Shown one piece after another: positions 8,453-14,830 of a DNA stretch of 64,000 nucleotides. Position 1 is the first letter of the stretch. Each line of letters starts with the position of its first letter. The notes below the pieces were generated by a model, which saw nothing but the letters and a program-made list of their open reading frames with translations, had not been told where the DNA came from and ran no database searches. This DNA comes from UBA4207 sp964352405 (lineage in GTDB: Bacteria > Bdellovibrionota > Bacteriovoracia > Bacteriovoracales > Bacteriovoracaceae): assembly GCA_964352405.1 (NCBI GenBank), contig CAYGRY010000004.1:1-64000 (forward strand). Reading direction: 5' to 3'. A program made the translations under genes and the position numbers.

Positions 8453-8737
8453 ATGAGAAATCGCAATCTAGCTGTCACATTTTTTGGTCTCGTTGTACTA
8501 GGTTTTTTTGTTTATTTGGTTTTAGGTAGCTCGGAAATTAAAGTTGTTAAAGAGACAGTGAATGAAATGAGTGAGGACTCTGTAAGAGATGCTAAAAGTG
8601 GTATTCAAAAAATTCAAGATACTGCCTGTGAATTTTCTAACAGTAAGGTTGAATGCGAAGCCAAAGAGTTAAAGGATGACGCAGAGGATGCGGTGGAAGA
8701 ATATGATCATAAATTTGATCAGAGGGAGTATCAATAG
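8453..8737 (+). CDS. Small single-span membrane protein, acidic tail
   Basis: A 94-residue protein I do not recognise. One hydrophobic segment (about residues 8-26) is followed by a highly charged, mostly acidic helix-forming tail with two cysteines (TACEFSNSKVECEAK). The topology is N-in, with the tail probably in the periplasm. The ribosome site is a perfect AGGAGG, 5 bases upstream, so it is likely well translated. One base separates its stop from the stop of the convergent GNAT gene. Confidence 0.75.
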   Translation: MRNRNLAVTFFGLVVLGFFVYLVLGSSEIKVVKETVNEMSEDSVRDAKSGIQKIQDTACEFSNSKVECEAKELKDDAEDAVEEYDHKFDQREYQ

Positions 8738-8738
8738 C

Positions 8739-9203
8739 TTAAATTAAAGTTTTCTCCATATAAAAATTCTTAAATTTTATACCTCGTAATAAAACCACTT
8801 GCTCATTAATTTCAATAAAACCCATTTTTATAAAAAATGGTTTAGCGGTGATACTCGCTTCAACGAAAATTTTATCGATATTTTTTGCACGAGCATAATC
8901 TTCAATGGTTTGGTAAATCGTTTTGCCTACGCCTCTTCCTATATATTGTTGAGCGATATAAAACCTGTCTATATAGCCGTTATCTTTTATTTCACCAAAA
9001 CCAGCATGAACCCCATTGTCGTCAGCAACAAATACATTTTTATCTGAAAAAGAGCGAGTCCAAGCATCAAGGTCCCTTTTTTGTGGAGCCCATGCCTCGA
9101 CTTGCTCCTGATTGTAGTCACCTAAGTTAACTGTTCTTATCGTATTATAGAATAGCTCTGCTAAAGGAATGGCATCTGTTAGATGAAATTTTCGAATATC
9201 CAA
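8739..9203 (-). CDS. GNAT acetyltransferase
   Basis: A 154-residue N-acetyltransferase of the Acetyltransf_1 type. The motif A region YIAQQYIGRGVGKTIYQTIE holds the acetyl-CoA loop (GRGVGK), preceded by the strand GEIKDNGYIDRFYI and followed by IFVEASITAKPFFIKMGF. It resembles the YafP/ElaA-like group. The start codon is TTG at 9201-9203, with AGGA about 8 bases upstream. The substrate is unknown. It stands between the small membrane protein gene and a FlaR-like kinase gene 24 bases upstream of it on the same strand, so the two may be co-transcribed. Confidence 0.85.
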   Translation of the reverse strand: MDIRKFHLTDAIPLAELFYNTIRTVNLGDYNQEQVEAWAPQKRDLDAWTRSFSDKNVFVADDNGVHAGFGEIKDNGYIDRFYIAQQYIGRGVGKTIYQTIEDYARAKNIDKIFVEASITAKPFFIKMGFIEINEQVVLLRGIKFKNFYMEKTLI

Positions 9204-9227
9204 AGGTTTGTCCTAAATTAAAGTATA

Positions 9228-9755
9228 CTAAAGGCAATTAAAAAATTCGTCAGCCTCTTTTCTCGTTTTAATTCTGTAGAATTTAATATGGGTGTTGCTT
9301 TGATCAATAATAGCATTGTCATAACGCTCTTTCATTACTGGATATGTCTTAATCAACCACCTTAAAATTGAATCTTTAGAAAACAATCTCAGAAGTGATT
9401 CTCTGTTACCCGTATTTGGCCAAAGCTCTTCTTTTGTAAGGGATCTTTTTATAGCTCGAGATAGATTTTGATAAAAAACTAACCAGAAAGGATAATCAAT
9501 CCAAACGACAGTATCTGCCTTAGGCCAAGTGATATTCATTGTTCGACTATAATTACCGTCAATAATCCAGTTTTCATTATCTTCAATAATGGTTTGAATT
9601 TTAGGCAAAAATTCGTCATCAGATGAACCTATCCAATTGGGTTTCCAGTAAAGTTGGTCTAGCTGAATATAGGGATATTTCAGTTTGTTTTGAAGTCTTT
9701 TGCAAAGGGTAGACTTACCAGAGCCAGTTGCTCCAACGACGATGATCTTCTTCAT
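9228..9755 (-). CDS. FlaR-like / adenylate-kinase-like P-loop protein
   Basis: A 175-residue nucleotide-binding protein. The Walker A motif GATGSGKST lies at residues 8-16. The segments YIQLDQLYWKPNW and WIIDGNYSRT are typical of the family once annotated as topology modulation protein FlaR, now viewed as a small-molecule kinase of the adenylate-kinase fold. The phosphate acceptor is unknown. It may form a transcription unit with the GNAT gene downstream. Its start lies 46 bases from the left tRNA-His repeat of the islet, so its promoter may lie partly in the inserted DNA. Confidence 0.8.
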   Translation of the reverse strand: MKKIIVVGATGSGKSTLCKRLQNKLKYPYIQLDQLYWKPNWIGSSDDEFLPKIQTIIEDNENWIIDGNYSRTMNITWPKADTVVWIDYPFWLVFYQNLSRAIKRSLTKEELWPNTGNRESLLRLFSKDSILRWLIKTYPVMKERYDNAIIDQSNTHIKFYRIKTRKEADEFFNCL

Positions 9756-9801
9756 ATAATAAGTTTATAAGAGGATTGGTCGAAATTAAAAGTCTACTTA
9801 A

Positions 9802-9823
9802 AAAATGGGGTGGCCAAGGGGAC
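9802..9823 (+). repeat. Left copy of the tRNA-His 3'-end duplication (att-like)
   Basis: These 22 bases are identical to 12125-12146, which is the 3' end of the tRNA-His gene plus its flank. A short stranded copy of a tRNA 3' end some 2.3 kb from the intact gene is the usual scar of site-specific integration into a tRNA. No integrase gene lies between the copies. Confidence 0.8.
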
Positions 9824-9994
9824 AACTTGTGCGAACTCGTTACTTCGAAGTTTAATTTATTACATTGGCTGAAGAGGTCAAAATCATCTAGCAGATGATT
9901 TTGTCGCCCAAGAACACCCCGACTTCGTCGTGGTTTCAAATCGCTGGGACTCGTAAAAACAAAAAAACCAGGGCAAGCCTGGTTTTTTTATTTT
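9824..9994. other. Non-coding left part of the islet
   Basis: Part of a 346-base stretch (9756-10101) without a credible gene. It holds a perfect 10-bp hairpin at 9880-9902 (AAAATCATCT, loop AGC, AGATGATTTT) and then the terminator at 9961-9990. The segment before the terminator has no ribosome site with an open frame. A short RNA is possible but unsupported. Confidence 0.6.
9961..9990. terminator. Strong bidirectional intrinsic terminator
   Basis: The perfect stem AAAACCAGG / CCTGGTTTT with a short GCAAG loop is flanked by an A-run on the left and a T-run on the right. It can end leftward transcripts from the metallo-beta-lactamase gene as well as rightward ones. Confidence 0.85.
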
Positions 9995-10101
9995 AAATGG
10001 GGTTCATACTTAGATGAATTTGGAATGGATTGCATGGCGTTGGCAATCTGAATTTAATCACTTAGGCAAAACCTGTCATGTGGGAAAGAGTGATTTTGGA
10101 A
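9995..10101. repeat. Left copy of ~107-bp direct repeat flanking the beta-lactamase gene
   Basis: It aligns without gaps to 10950-11056 at a fixed offset of 955 bases. The first 57 bases differ at three positions, the middle ~33 bases are about half identical, and the last ~20 are again similar. It contains the imperfect hairpin GATTGC / GCAATC (9-base loop) and AATCACT / AGTGATT. The stop codon of the lactamase gene begins directly at its right end. The arrangement of gene plus terminal imperfect palindrome recalls an integron cassette, but the canonical core sites are absent. Confidence 0.85.
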
Positions 10102-10890
10102 CTATTTTTTCGATTCTAGATATTTGGTCACGTTGGTTTGGGTTTTTGTAAGTAAATCTTGCCCTCCCCATTTTCCATGTCCTGGAACGACAATTTTAGG
10201 AGAGAACTTTTTAAGCCTTATCATTGCCTTGCTCCATTCTTTTACGTCAGCCACGCCAAGGTATCCTAAATCTTTTCCAGGTTTAATCATACAGCCCCCA
10301 AAGAGGATTTTTTTGTTTTTTAAATAAACGACAACATTATCAGGAGAGTGGGCATGACCGGGATAGTAGACTTCTATTTCTTCGTCAGAGAATTTAAAGG
10401 TTTTTCCAATCCTAGAGTCAAAATTATTTTTAGCAGGGTACAGTTTGGTCTTCTTGATTCTTTCTTGTAATTCTTCTTTCTTTACGAACTTTAACATACT
10501 GGTAAGTGGCTTTTTCATTTCAGTCTTTGTTAAATCAATCGTTTTTTTACTTGCCCATGTTTCTACATTTTCTTGATGAAAAACTTCATTACCTGCAATA
10601 CCGTCCCTGTGAAAATGGGTGTTAATCGAGATTATTCTTTTGGGTTTTAACTCATCCTTTATCCAGTCGATTAATAGTCTTGAGCCTTGTGAGTCAAATG
10701 GGGAGGATGCAATTAAAACAGTATCATCACCAGTCTTTGTAACTAAAATATTAGACCAGTAGAAATCAGTATCTGTAGCGACATAAGTTGATGGAGCAAT
10801 TTTTTGAATTTGAAATCCACTCGATAGCTTTGTCGTTTCCGAAGAGGAACAACTTACTAGTAAAATACATATAAAAAGCAGTTTTATCAT
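10102..10890 (-). CDS. Subclass B1-type metallo-beta-lactamase, predicted lipoprotein
   Basis: A 262-residue protein. The lipobox LLVSC puts a lipidated Cys at residue 14, so the mature enzyme should be membrane-anchored in the periplasm, as NDM enzymes are. All six B1 zinc ligands are visible: His92, His94 and Asp96 in NTHFHRDG; His181 in GHAHSPDN; Cys200 in FGGCMIK; His238 in VVPGHG. Lys203 matches the substrate-binding Lys224 of the standard numbering. The stretch KDLGYLGVADVKEWS is strikingly like that of Bacillus BcII, except that the usual Asn233 is Tyr210. Known B1 enzymes hydrolyse penicillins, cephalosporins and carbapenems; activity here is inferred. It lies between two direct repeats in a tRNA-bounded islet. 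Confidence 0.88.
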   Translation of the reverse strand: MIKLLFICILLVSCSSSETTKLSSGFQIQKIAPSTYVATDTDFYWSNILVTKTGDDTVLIASSPFDSQGSRLLIDWIKDELKPKRIISINTHFHRDGIAGNEVFHQENVETWASKKTIDLTKTEMKKPLTSMLKFVKKEELQERIKKTKLYPAKNNFDSRIGKTFKFSDEEIEVYYPGHAHSPDNVVVYLKNKKILFGGCMIKPGKDLGYLGVADVKEWSKAMIRLKKFSPKIVVPGHGKWGGQDLLTKTQTNVTKYLESKK

Positions 10891-10949
10891 CCTAGTTCCA
10901 AAAGCAAATAAGGGGCTGGGTATATATTGTTGAAATTATACAGGAAATA

Positions 10950-11056
10950 AAATGGGGTTACTACTTAGATGAATTCGGAATGGATTGCATGGCGTTGGCA
11001 ATCTGATTCTGATAACTTGCGAAGAATCATCTAAGTGGCAAAGGTCGATTCTGGAA
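10950..11056. repeat. Right copy of ~107-bp direct repeat
   Basis: Partner of 9995-10101 at a 955-base offset. This copy can fold into a long stem: ACTTAGATGA(A)TTC at 10963-10976 pairs with GAATCATCTAAGT at 11024-11036, leaving one unpaired A, with the GATTGC / GCAATC hairpin inside. An unpaired base in an imperfect palindrome is a feature of attC sites, yet RYYYAAC/GTTRRRY core boxes are not seen. It begins with the same AAATGGGGT as the tRNA-His repeat. Confidence 0.85.
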
Positions 11057-11239
11057 TAAATCCATTGATTCCTAATTAGTTTTAATTCATACTGAATACA
11101 CAGGTGTTGTATTCATGCCTCCCCCCCTCATCGGGAAAGCACTAAAGTGTTGAATAGAAAAATTTGTAATCATCTAACCTTTAATTAAGGATTAGACAGA
11201 AGAGGGGAATGTTTAAATACCTTAATACGGAGGTTTCAG
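11057..11239. other. Intergenic segment with two inverted repeats, upstream of the DnaB-C-like gene
   Basis: The gap 10891-11239 (349 bases) has no gene. Besides the repeat at 10950-11056 it holds a perfect 8-bp palindrome with a 7-base loop at 11093-11115 (TGAATACA / TGTATTCA), which could be an operator, and a weaker one at about 11177-11197 (CTAACCTT / AAGGATTAG). A run of seven C lies at about 11121-11127. Confidence 0.6.
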
Positions 11240-12034
11240 ATGAAATTATCATCACCAATTCATGTTTTAAAAAGTCAGGCCAAAGACTTGAAAAAAAGTC
11301 AGTCTATTTCAATGACTGAGGCATTAAACAAAATTGCAGAACGTGAGGGCCATAGTTCTTGGTCTTTACTTCAATCAAAGAATTCAAATCCATTTCCACA
11401 TTCTTATAATGAAGTGTTGGACTTCTTCAATGAGGGAGACCTTGTTTTGATAGGAGCAAGGCCTAGCATGGGAAAAACAAGTTTTACAATCGGCCTTTTG
11501 GTTCAGGCAGTTCAAAAGAGTAAAGCTCAAAACTATTATTTTACATTAGCAGAGGTTCAACGTGATGTTGCAGGACGAATCGCAATCTATGATGAAACGA
11601 TTGGACACAATAACAAATTTCTTGAATTAGATTATTCTAATGAAATAAGTGCAGATTATATAATTGAAAAGACAGCAAAGAATATTTCCAAGGGTTCTTT
11701 AATAATCATTGATTACTTGCAACAACTTGATGAAAAAAGAACAAATCCTCCTCTTGAAGAACAGGTGAACAAATTAAAGGAATATGCTAAAGAAAATGAG
11801 TGCATCATAATTTTTATCTCTCAAGTAAAAAGAGAGGTGGAAAATCAAATTGATAAAAGACCGACTTTGCAAGATATCAGGCTTCCTAACCCATTAGATT
11901 TAAAACTTATGAATAAAGTAATTTTGCTCTTTAGAGAAAAGAAAGAATCTAAGGAAGTAGATGTCATGTTTCACCAACCGAAAGAACACGAATTCAAAGT
12001 AAAGTGGGATAGAGAGAAGATTAAATTTTCCTAG
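11240..12034 (+). CDS. DnaB-C-like RecA-fold ATPase with glyoxalase-associated N-domain
   Basis: A 264-residue protein. Residues 1-48 (IHVLKSQAKDLKKSQ, then EALNKIAEREGHSSWSLLQ) match the small helical domain often found before glyoxalase-like proteins on plasmids and mobile DNA. Residues ~65-255 are the C-terminal RecA-like domain of replicative helicase DnaB: Walker A GARPSMGKTSF, Walker B IIIDYLQQL and the motif ISQVKREVE. The DnaB N-terminal DnaG-interaction domain is missing, so it is not the main replicative helicase. A start with GGAGG 5 bases upstream is strong. It lies between the repeat-bound lactamase unit and tRNA-His, so it is probably mobile-element DNA. Confidence 0.82.
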   Translation: MKLSSPIHVLKSQAKDLKKSQSISMTEALNKIAEREGHSSWSLLQSKNSNPFPHSYNEVLDFFNEGDLVLIGARPSMGKTSFTIGLLVQAVQKSKAQNYYFTLAEVQRDVAGRIAIYDETIGHNNKFLELDYSNEISADYIIEKTAKNISKGSLIIIDYLQQLDEKRTNPPLEEQVNKLKEYAKENECIIIFISQVKREVENQIDKRPTLQDIRLPNPLDLKLMNKVILLFREKKESKEVDVMFHQPKEHEFKVKWDREKIKFS

Positions 12035-12055
12035 GGTTCTACTTCGACTAATCAG

Positions 12056-12108
12056 CCTCCCAAATATTTCCGTTTATGGAACTGAATTTGTTTCATGATT
12101 TTGGGAGG
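12056..12108. other. Inverted repeat after the DnaB-C-like gene
   Basis: Perfect 9-bp arms (CCTCCCAAA / TTTGGGAGG) with a 35-base loop, followed by TTATTTAA. It could be a weak rightward terminator, or part of the recombination end of the islet, since it lies 17 bases before the right tRNA repeat. Confidence 0.5.
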
Positions 12109-12124
12109 TTATTTAATGAAGTGT

Positions 12125-12146
12125 AAAATGGGGTGGCCAAGGGGAC
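12125..12146 (+). repeat. Right copy of the 22-bp tRNA-His 3'-end repeat
   Basis: Identical to 9802-9823. It covers the CCA end, acceptor strand and part of the T-stem of tRNA-His plus four flanking A. This is the copy within the intact gene and would be the original attachment site. Confidence 0.8.
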
Positions 12147-12206
12147 TTGAACCCCCGACCCTCGGAATCACAATCCGATGCTCTAACCAACTGAGCTATG
12201 GCCACC
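12129..12206 (-). tRNA. tRNA-His (GTG)
   Basis: A complete cloverleaf on the minus strand: acceptor GTGGCCA/TGGCCAC, anticodon stem TCGGA/TCCGA with loop TTGTGAT (anticodon GTG), and T-arm GGGGG-TTCAAGT-CCCCT. The genome encodes the CCA end. The extra 5' G at position -1, the identity element of tRNA-His, is encoded at 12206 and faces discriminator C73. Confidence 0.97.
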
Positions 12207-12217
12207 ATAAGGATGCA

Positions 12218-12246
12218 GTTATAAACGGTGGCCGCTTGCGTGTCAA
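12218..12246 (-). promoter_or_regulatory. Sigma-70-type promoter of tRNA-His
   Basis: On the minus strand, TTGACA (12241-12246), a 17-base spacer and TATAAC (12218-12223) lie just before the tRNA 5' end, close to consensus. Confidence 0.85.
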
Positions 12247-12296
12247 TGAGAACGAGGGTTTACAGGTTGTTGATGCGTGGCGTTTGATGCGATACT

Positions 12297-12325
12297 TTGA
12301 CGGGACCATTAGGATTTCTTACACT
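12297..12325 (+). promoter_or_regulatory. Sigma-70-type promoter for the exported protein gene at 12359
   Basis: TTGACG (12297-12302), a 17-base spacer and TACACT (12320-12325). The expected start of transcription is about 25 bases before the gene start. Confidence 0.6.
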
Positions 12326-12358
12326 TATAGGGAGTTATTTCATGTTTAAGGAAGGTTT

Positions 12359-12973
12359 ATGAAACTACATAATATTGCTTTTGCTCTTATCCTCTCAGGT
12401 TTCTCAGCAACAGCGTTTGCCTACGGAACTGGTTACTCTTCATTCCCATTAAGCGTTGAGAAAAAAATGCTCTCAACTGAAATCACAGGTGTGACATCAA
12501 CTGGTGGTGGTATGGGTGTTCAAGCTCGTTATACTCAAAAAGCGAGCGAGCAATTAAGTTTTGATGCTGGACTTGGAATGGGTTCGGGAGAAAGAAGTGG
12601 ACGCGTTTTTGGTAACGCTGATTTTGAAATTTTTCCAGATTATATGAGACAGCCAAGAGTTGCAGTTCGTGCAGGTTATGAATTCGCTAAAGAGTTTGGA
12701 GCTTCAAGAAATATTCTTTCTGTTGCACCAATGGTTTCAAAAGGTTTTGCTTTTTGGGGACAAGAAGCTTTCCCATTTGTATCTCTTCCCATTGGTATGA
12801 ATCTTAATTCAGATACAAAAACATATGAGAGCACAATCTCTCTTAACACAGGTATTAATGGTCACCTTCCAATCGAAGGGTATCAAAACCTTATTGGCAG
12901 TGCCGAAATTCAACTTGGATTAAAAGATAGCTTCACAGCTGTCCTTGTTGGTCTTTCATACCCACTACAATAA
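12359..12973 (+). CDS. Exported protein, probably outer-membrane beta-rich
   Basis: A 204-residue protein of no family I recognise. A Sec signal peptide (MKLHNIAFALILSGFSATAFA) is followed by alternating hydrophobic strands, many Gly and aromatic residues (MGVQARYTQKA, LSFDAGLGMGSGE, VAVRAGYEF) and a terminal strand TAVLVGLSYPLQ. This suggests a small beta-barrel or beta-sandwich in the periplasm or outer membrane. Ribosome site: AAGGAAGG. The next gene starts immediately after its stop (TAA then ATG), so the two are probably co-transcribed. Confidence 0.75.
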   Translation: MKLHNIAFALILSGFSATAFAYGTGYSSFPLSVEKKMLSTEITGVTSTGGGMGVQARYTQKASEQLSFDAGLGMGSGERSGRVFGNADFEIFPDYMRQPRVAVRAGYEFAKEFGASRNILSVAPMVSKGFAFWGQEAFPFVSLPIGMNLNSDTKTYESTISLNTGINGHLPIEGYQNLIGSAEIQLGLKDSFTAVLVGLSYPLQ

Positions 12974-13693
12974 ATGCTTAGTCCAAAAATAGTTTTAAGT
13001 GATTTTGATGGGACGCTAACTGATCATACAGAGTTAGGTCCCATTTTTTTTGATATCATCTCATTTCTAAAGCAAAGAAAAATACCACTTCTTATTGTCA
13101 CGGGTAGATCAATCTCTTGGGGACATTTCTTACTAACTCACTTGTCTTATCTTCAAGGAGTTATTGTTGAGGGCGGCGGAGCATATCTTTGGCGTGATTC
13201 TAATGGTGATATCCACGAGCACGGATTTGTTTCACAAGCCGATCTTTCAAGACTTGAAGACGCCACGATTGAAATTAAAGATCGTTATTCAAAGGTGCGT
13301 TTATCAGCTGATACTTTAGGTCGAAAATATGACCGTGCTATTGAGCTAAGAGACTTAGAAAAACATCCAAAAATCTATCAAGATATCGAAAATTTTTTGC
13401 ATGCCAGTGGAATTCAATTTTCTTGCTCTAATGTTCATTTAAATTTTTGGGCCGGAGATATCTCAAAACAAAAGGCCAGTCAGTGGTATCTTGAGCAAAA
13501 TAAAATGACTAAAGATCAAATTGTTTATTTTGGTGATTCGATGAATGATCAAGGCATGTTTGCCAATTTCCCGCACACTGTTGGCGTGGCCAATATTGCT
13601 TCTATTTTAGGTAAGCTTAATCCAGCTCCAAGTCATATCACCAAGGCGCCTGGTCCGGCTGGTGTGATGGAAAGACTTCATCAAATTTTTTGA
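12974..13693 (+). CDS. HAD-superfamily phosphatase (type IIB cap, SPP/Cof-like)
   Basis: A 239-residue hydrolase. Motif I is LSDFDGTLTD with the nucleophile and acid aspartates, motif II LIVTGRS, motif III the Lys in DISKQKAS, and motif IV YFGDSMND. The cap region between motifs II and III is of the type seen in sugar phosphatases (sucrose-phosphatase/Cof-like). The substrate is probably a phosphorylated sugar or related metabolite. It directly follows the exported protein gene without a gap. Its 3' end overlaps that of the pseudouridine synthase gene on the other strand by 13 bases. Confidence 0.85.
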   Translation: MLSPKIVLSDFDGTLTDHTELGPIFFDIISFLKQRKIPLLIVTGRSISWGHFLLTHLSYLQGVIVEGGGAYLWRDSNGDIHEHGFVSQADLSRLEDATIEIKDRYSKVRLSADTLGRKYDRAIELRDLEKHPKIYQDIENFLHASGIQFSCSNVHLNFWAGDISKQKASQWYLEQNKMTKDQIVYFGDSMNDQGMFANFPHTVGVANIASILGKLNPAPSHITKAPGPAGVMERLHQIF

Positions 13694-14751
13694 AAATAAC
13701 TGCTAAGAGAATCAGCAATTTCAGCTTCTAGCTGATTAATCTTTAAAGTTGTTTTTTGAGTAAGCCAATCACAAAGATCAATTGGAATACTCGATTTAAA
13801 GATCTGCCTTTTCTTTTCATAAATGATAGAAATACCGACAGCGTGCAAGGCATGTCTTGGTAACTCCATGAGATCATATTCTTCACTTGCAGCTTTTAAG
13901 TCTTTAAAACGTTGGAACATTTCAAAGTTTCCTAAGTAGAGTTTGTCTCCAACTAAAGGAAGTCCATGAACCATAGCGTGAACTCTAATTTGGTGTTGTC
14001 TGCCAGTTTGTGGAAAAGCTAGTCCAACAACATATTCACCTTCGATATGCAAAACTTTAAAAAGAGTAGAGGCATGCTTGCCACGAGTATCGTTGCGTGG
14101 AAAATGTTCTATATATACACGCTTAAGCCCATCACCTGCATTATCAAGACGTTCATGGGCCCAAAATTCATCTTCACCGTTCCAAGCTCTGTTTTTAGCA
14201 ATAAAAAAATAGGCTTTCTTGACTCTATCTTCCTCGAACTCAACTGTTAATTCGTTAGCAGCTTTTGGATTTTTTCCCAGAAGTAAAACTCCTGATGTTT
14301 CTCGATCAAGGCGATGAATCGAATGGACTGTATGACCTGTTTTCGACTCAAGATAAACCGTAGCGCAGTTAAAAAGATGTCTTCCTGTTGGATGAGTTGC
14401 CATGTAGGCAGGTTTTGAAATGACTGCAATTTTTTTATCTTCAAAAATAACTTCTGGTTCAAATTGAAGTTTGATTTTTTCGCCGTTCCACCATTCATCT
14501 TCATGAGATGTTTTATTAGTTACAAGAGTGACCCTGTCCTTAAAAGAAAGCTTCATGCTGGGGCGAATCTTTCCAGGTCTTCCTTCAATTGTGATATCAC
14601 CGGACTCAATTTTCTTTTTCACCATTTCACGAGACCAAGACTCAAGGTGAAGTTGCATGTATTGATCAAGCCTCATGCCTGCATGCTCTTCATCAACCAT
14701 ATGAGTGGCGCAGTACCTGACTGGGCTAAATGTTTTAGAAACTAAAGTCAT
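13681..14751 (-). CDS. RluA-family RNA pseudouridine synthase
   Basis: A 356-residue enzyme with an N-terminal S4 RNA-binding domain (MRLDQYMQLHLESWSREMV, about residues 24-80). The catalytic RluA domain carries HSIHRLDRETSGVLLLGK, whose Asp is the nucleophile. Later blocks GRQHQIRVHA and HGLPLVGDKLY are also typical. It isomerises uridines in rRNA or tRNA; RluC/RluD target 23S rRNA, but which position is modified cannot be told from sequence alone. The C-terminal extension beyond the family core is about 50 residues. The 3' end overlaps the convergent HAD gene. Confidence 0.92.
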   Translation of the reverse strand: MTLVSKTFSPVRYCATHMVDEEHAGMRLDQYMQLHLESWSREMVKKKIESGDITIEGRPGKIRPSMKLSFKDRVTLVTNKTSHEDEWWNGEKIKLQFEPEVIFEDKKIAVISKPAYMATHPTGRHLFNCATVYLESKTGHTVHSIHRLDRETSGVLLLGKNPKAANELTVEFEEDRVKKAYFFIAKNRAWNGEDEFWAHERLDNAGDGLKRVYIEHFPRNDTRGKHASTLFKVLHIEGEYVVGLAFPQTGRQHQIRVHAMVHGLPLVGDKLYLGNFEMFQRFKDLKAASEEYDLMELPRHALHAVGISIIYEKKRQIFKSSIPIDLCDWLTQKTTLKINQLEAEIADSLSSYFQKI

Positions 14752-14830
14752 TATATTGAAATATCAGTAACTTATGGCAATAGTCGAGTAAAAAGTTAAG
14801 TTATTTAGTTATCTCACCGAAAAGTGGGTC

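Noticed and set aside
9715..9939. 74-codon open frame on the minus strand
   Set aside because: It overlaps the Walker A end of the FlaR-like gene and runs through the tRNA-derived repeat; no ribosome site and no family-like sequence.
9995..11056. Canonical integron attC sites
   Set aside because: The repeats are imperfect palindromes next to a gene end, but I find no RYYYAAC / GTTRRRY core pair at the expected ends on either strand, and no integrase is present.
12095..12349. 84-codon open frame across the tRNA
   Set aside because: It covers tRNA-His and its promoter in antisense; the frame is an artefact of the structured RNA gene.
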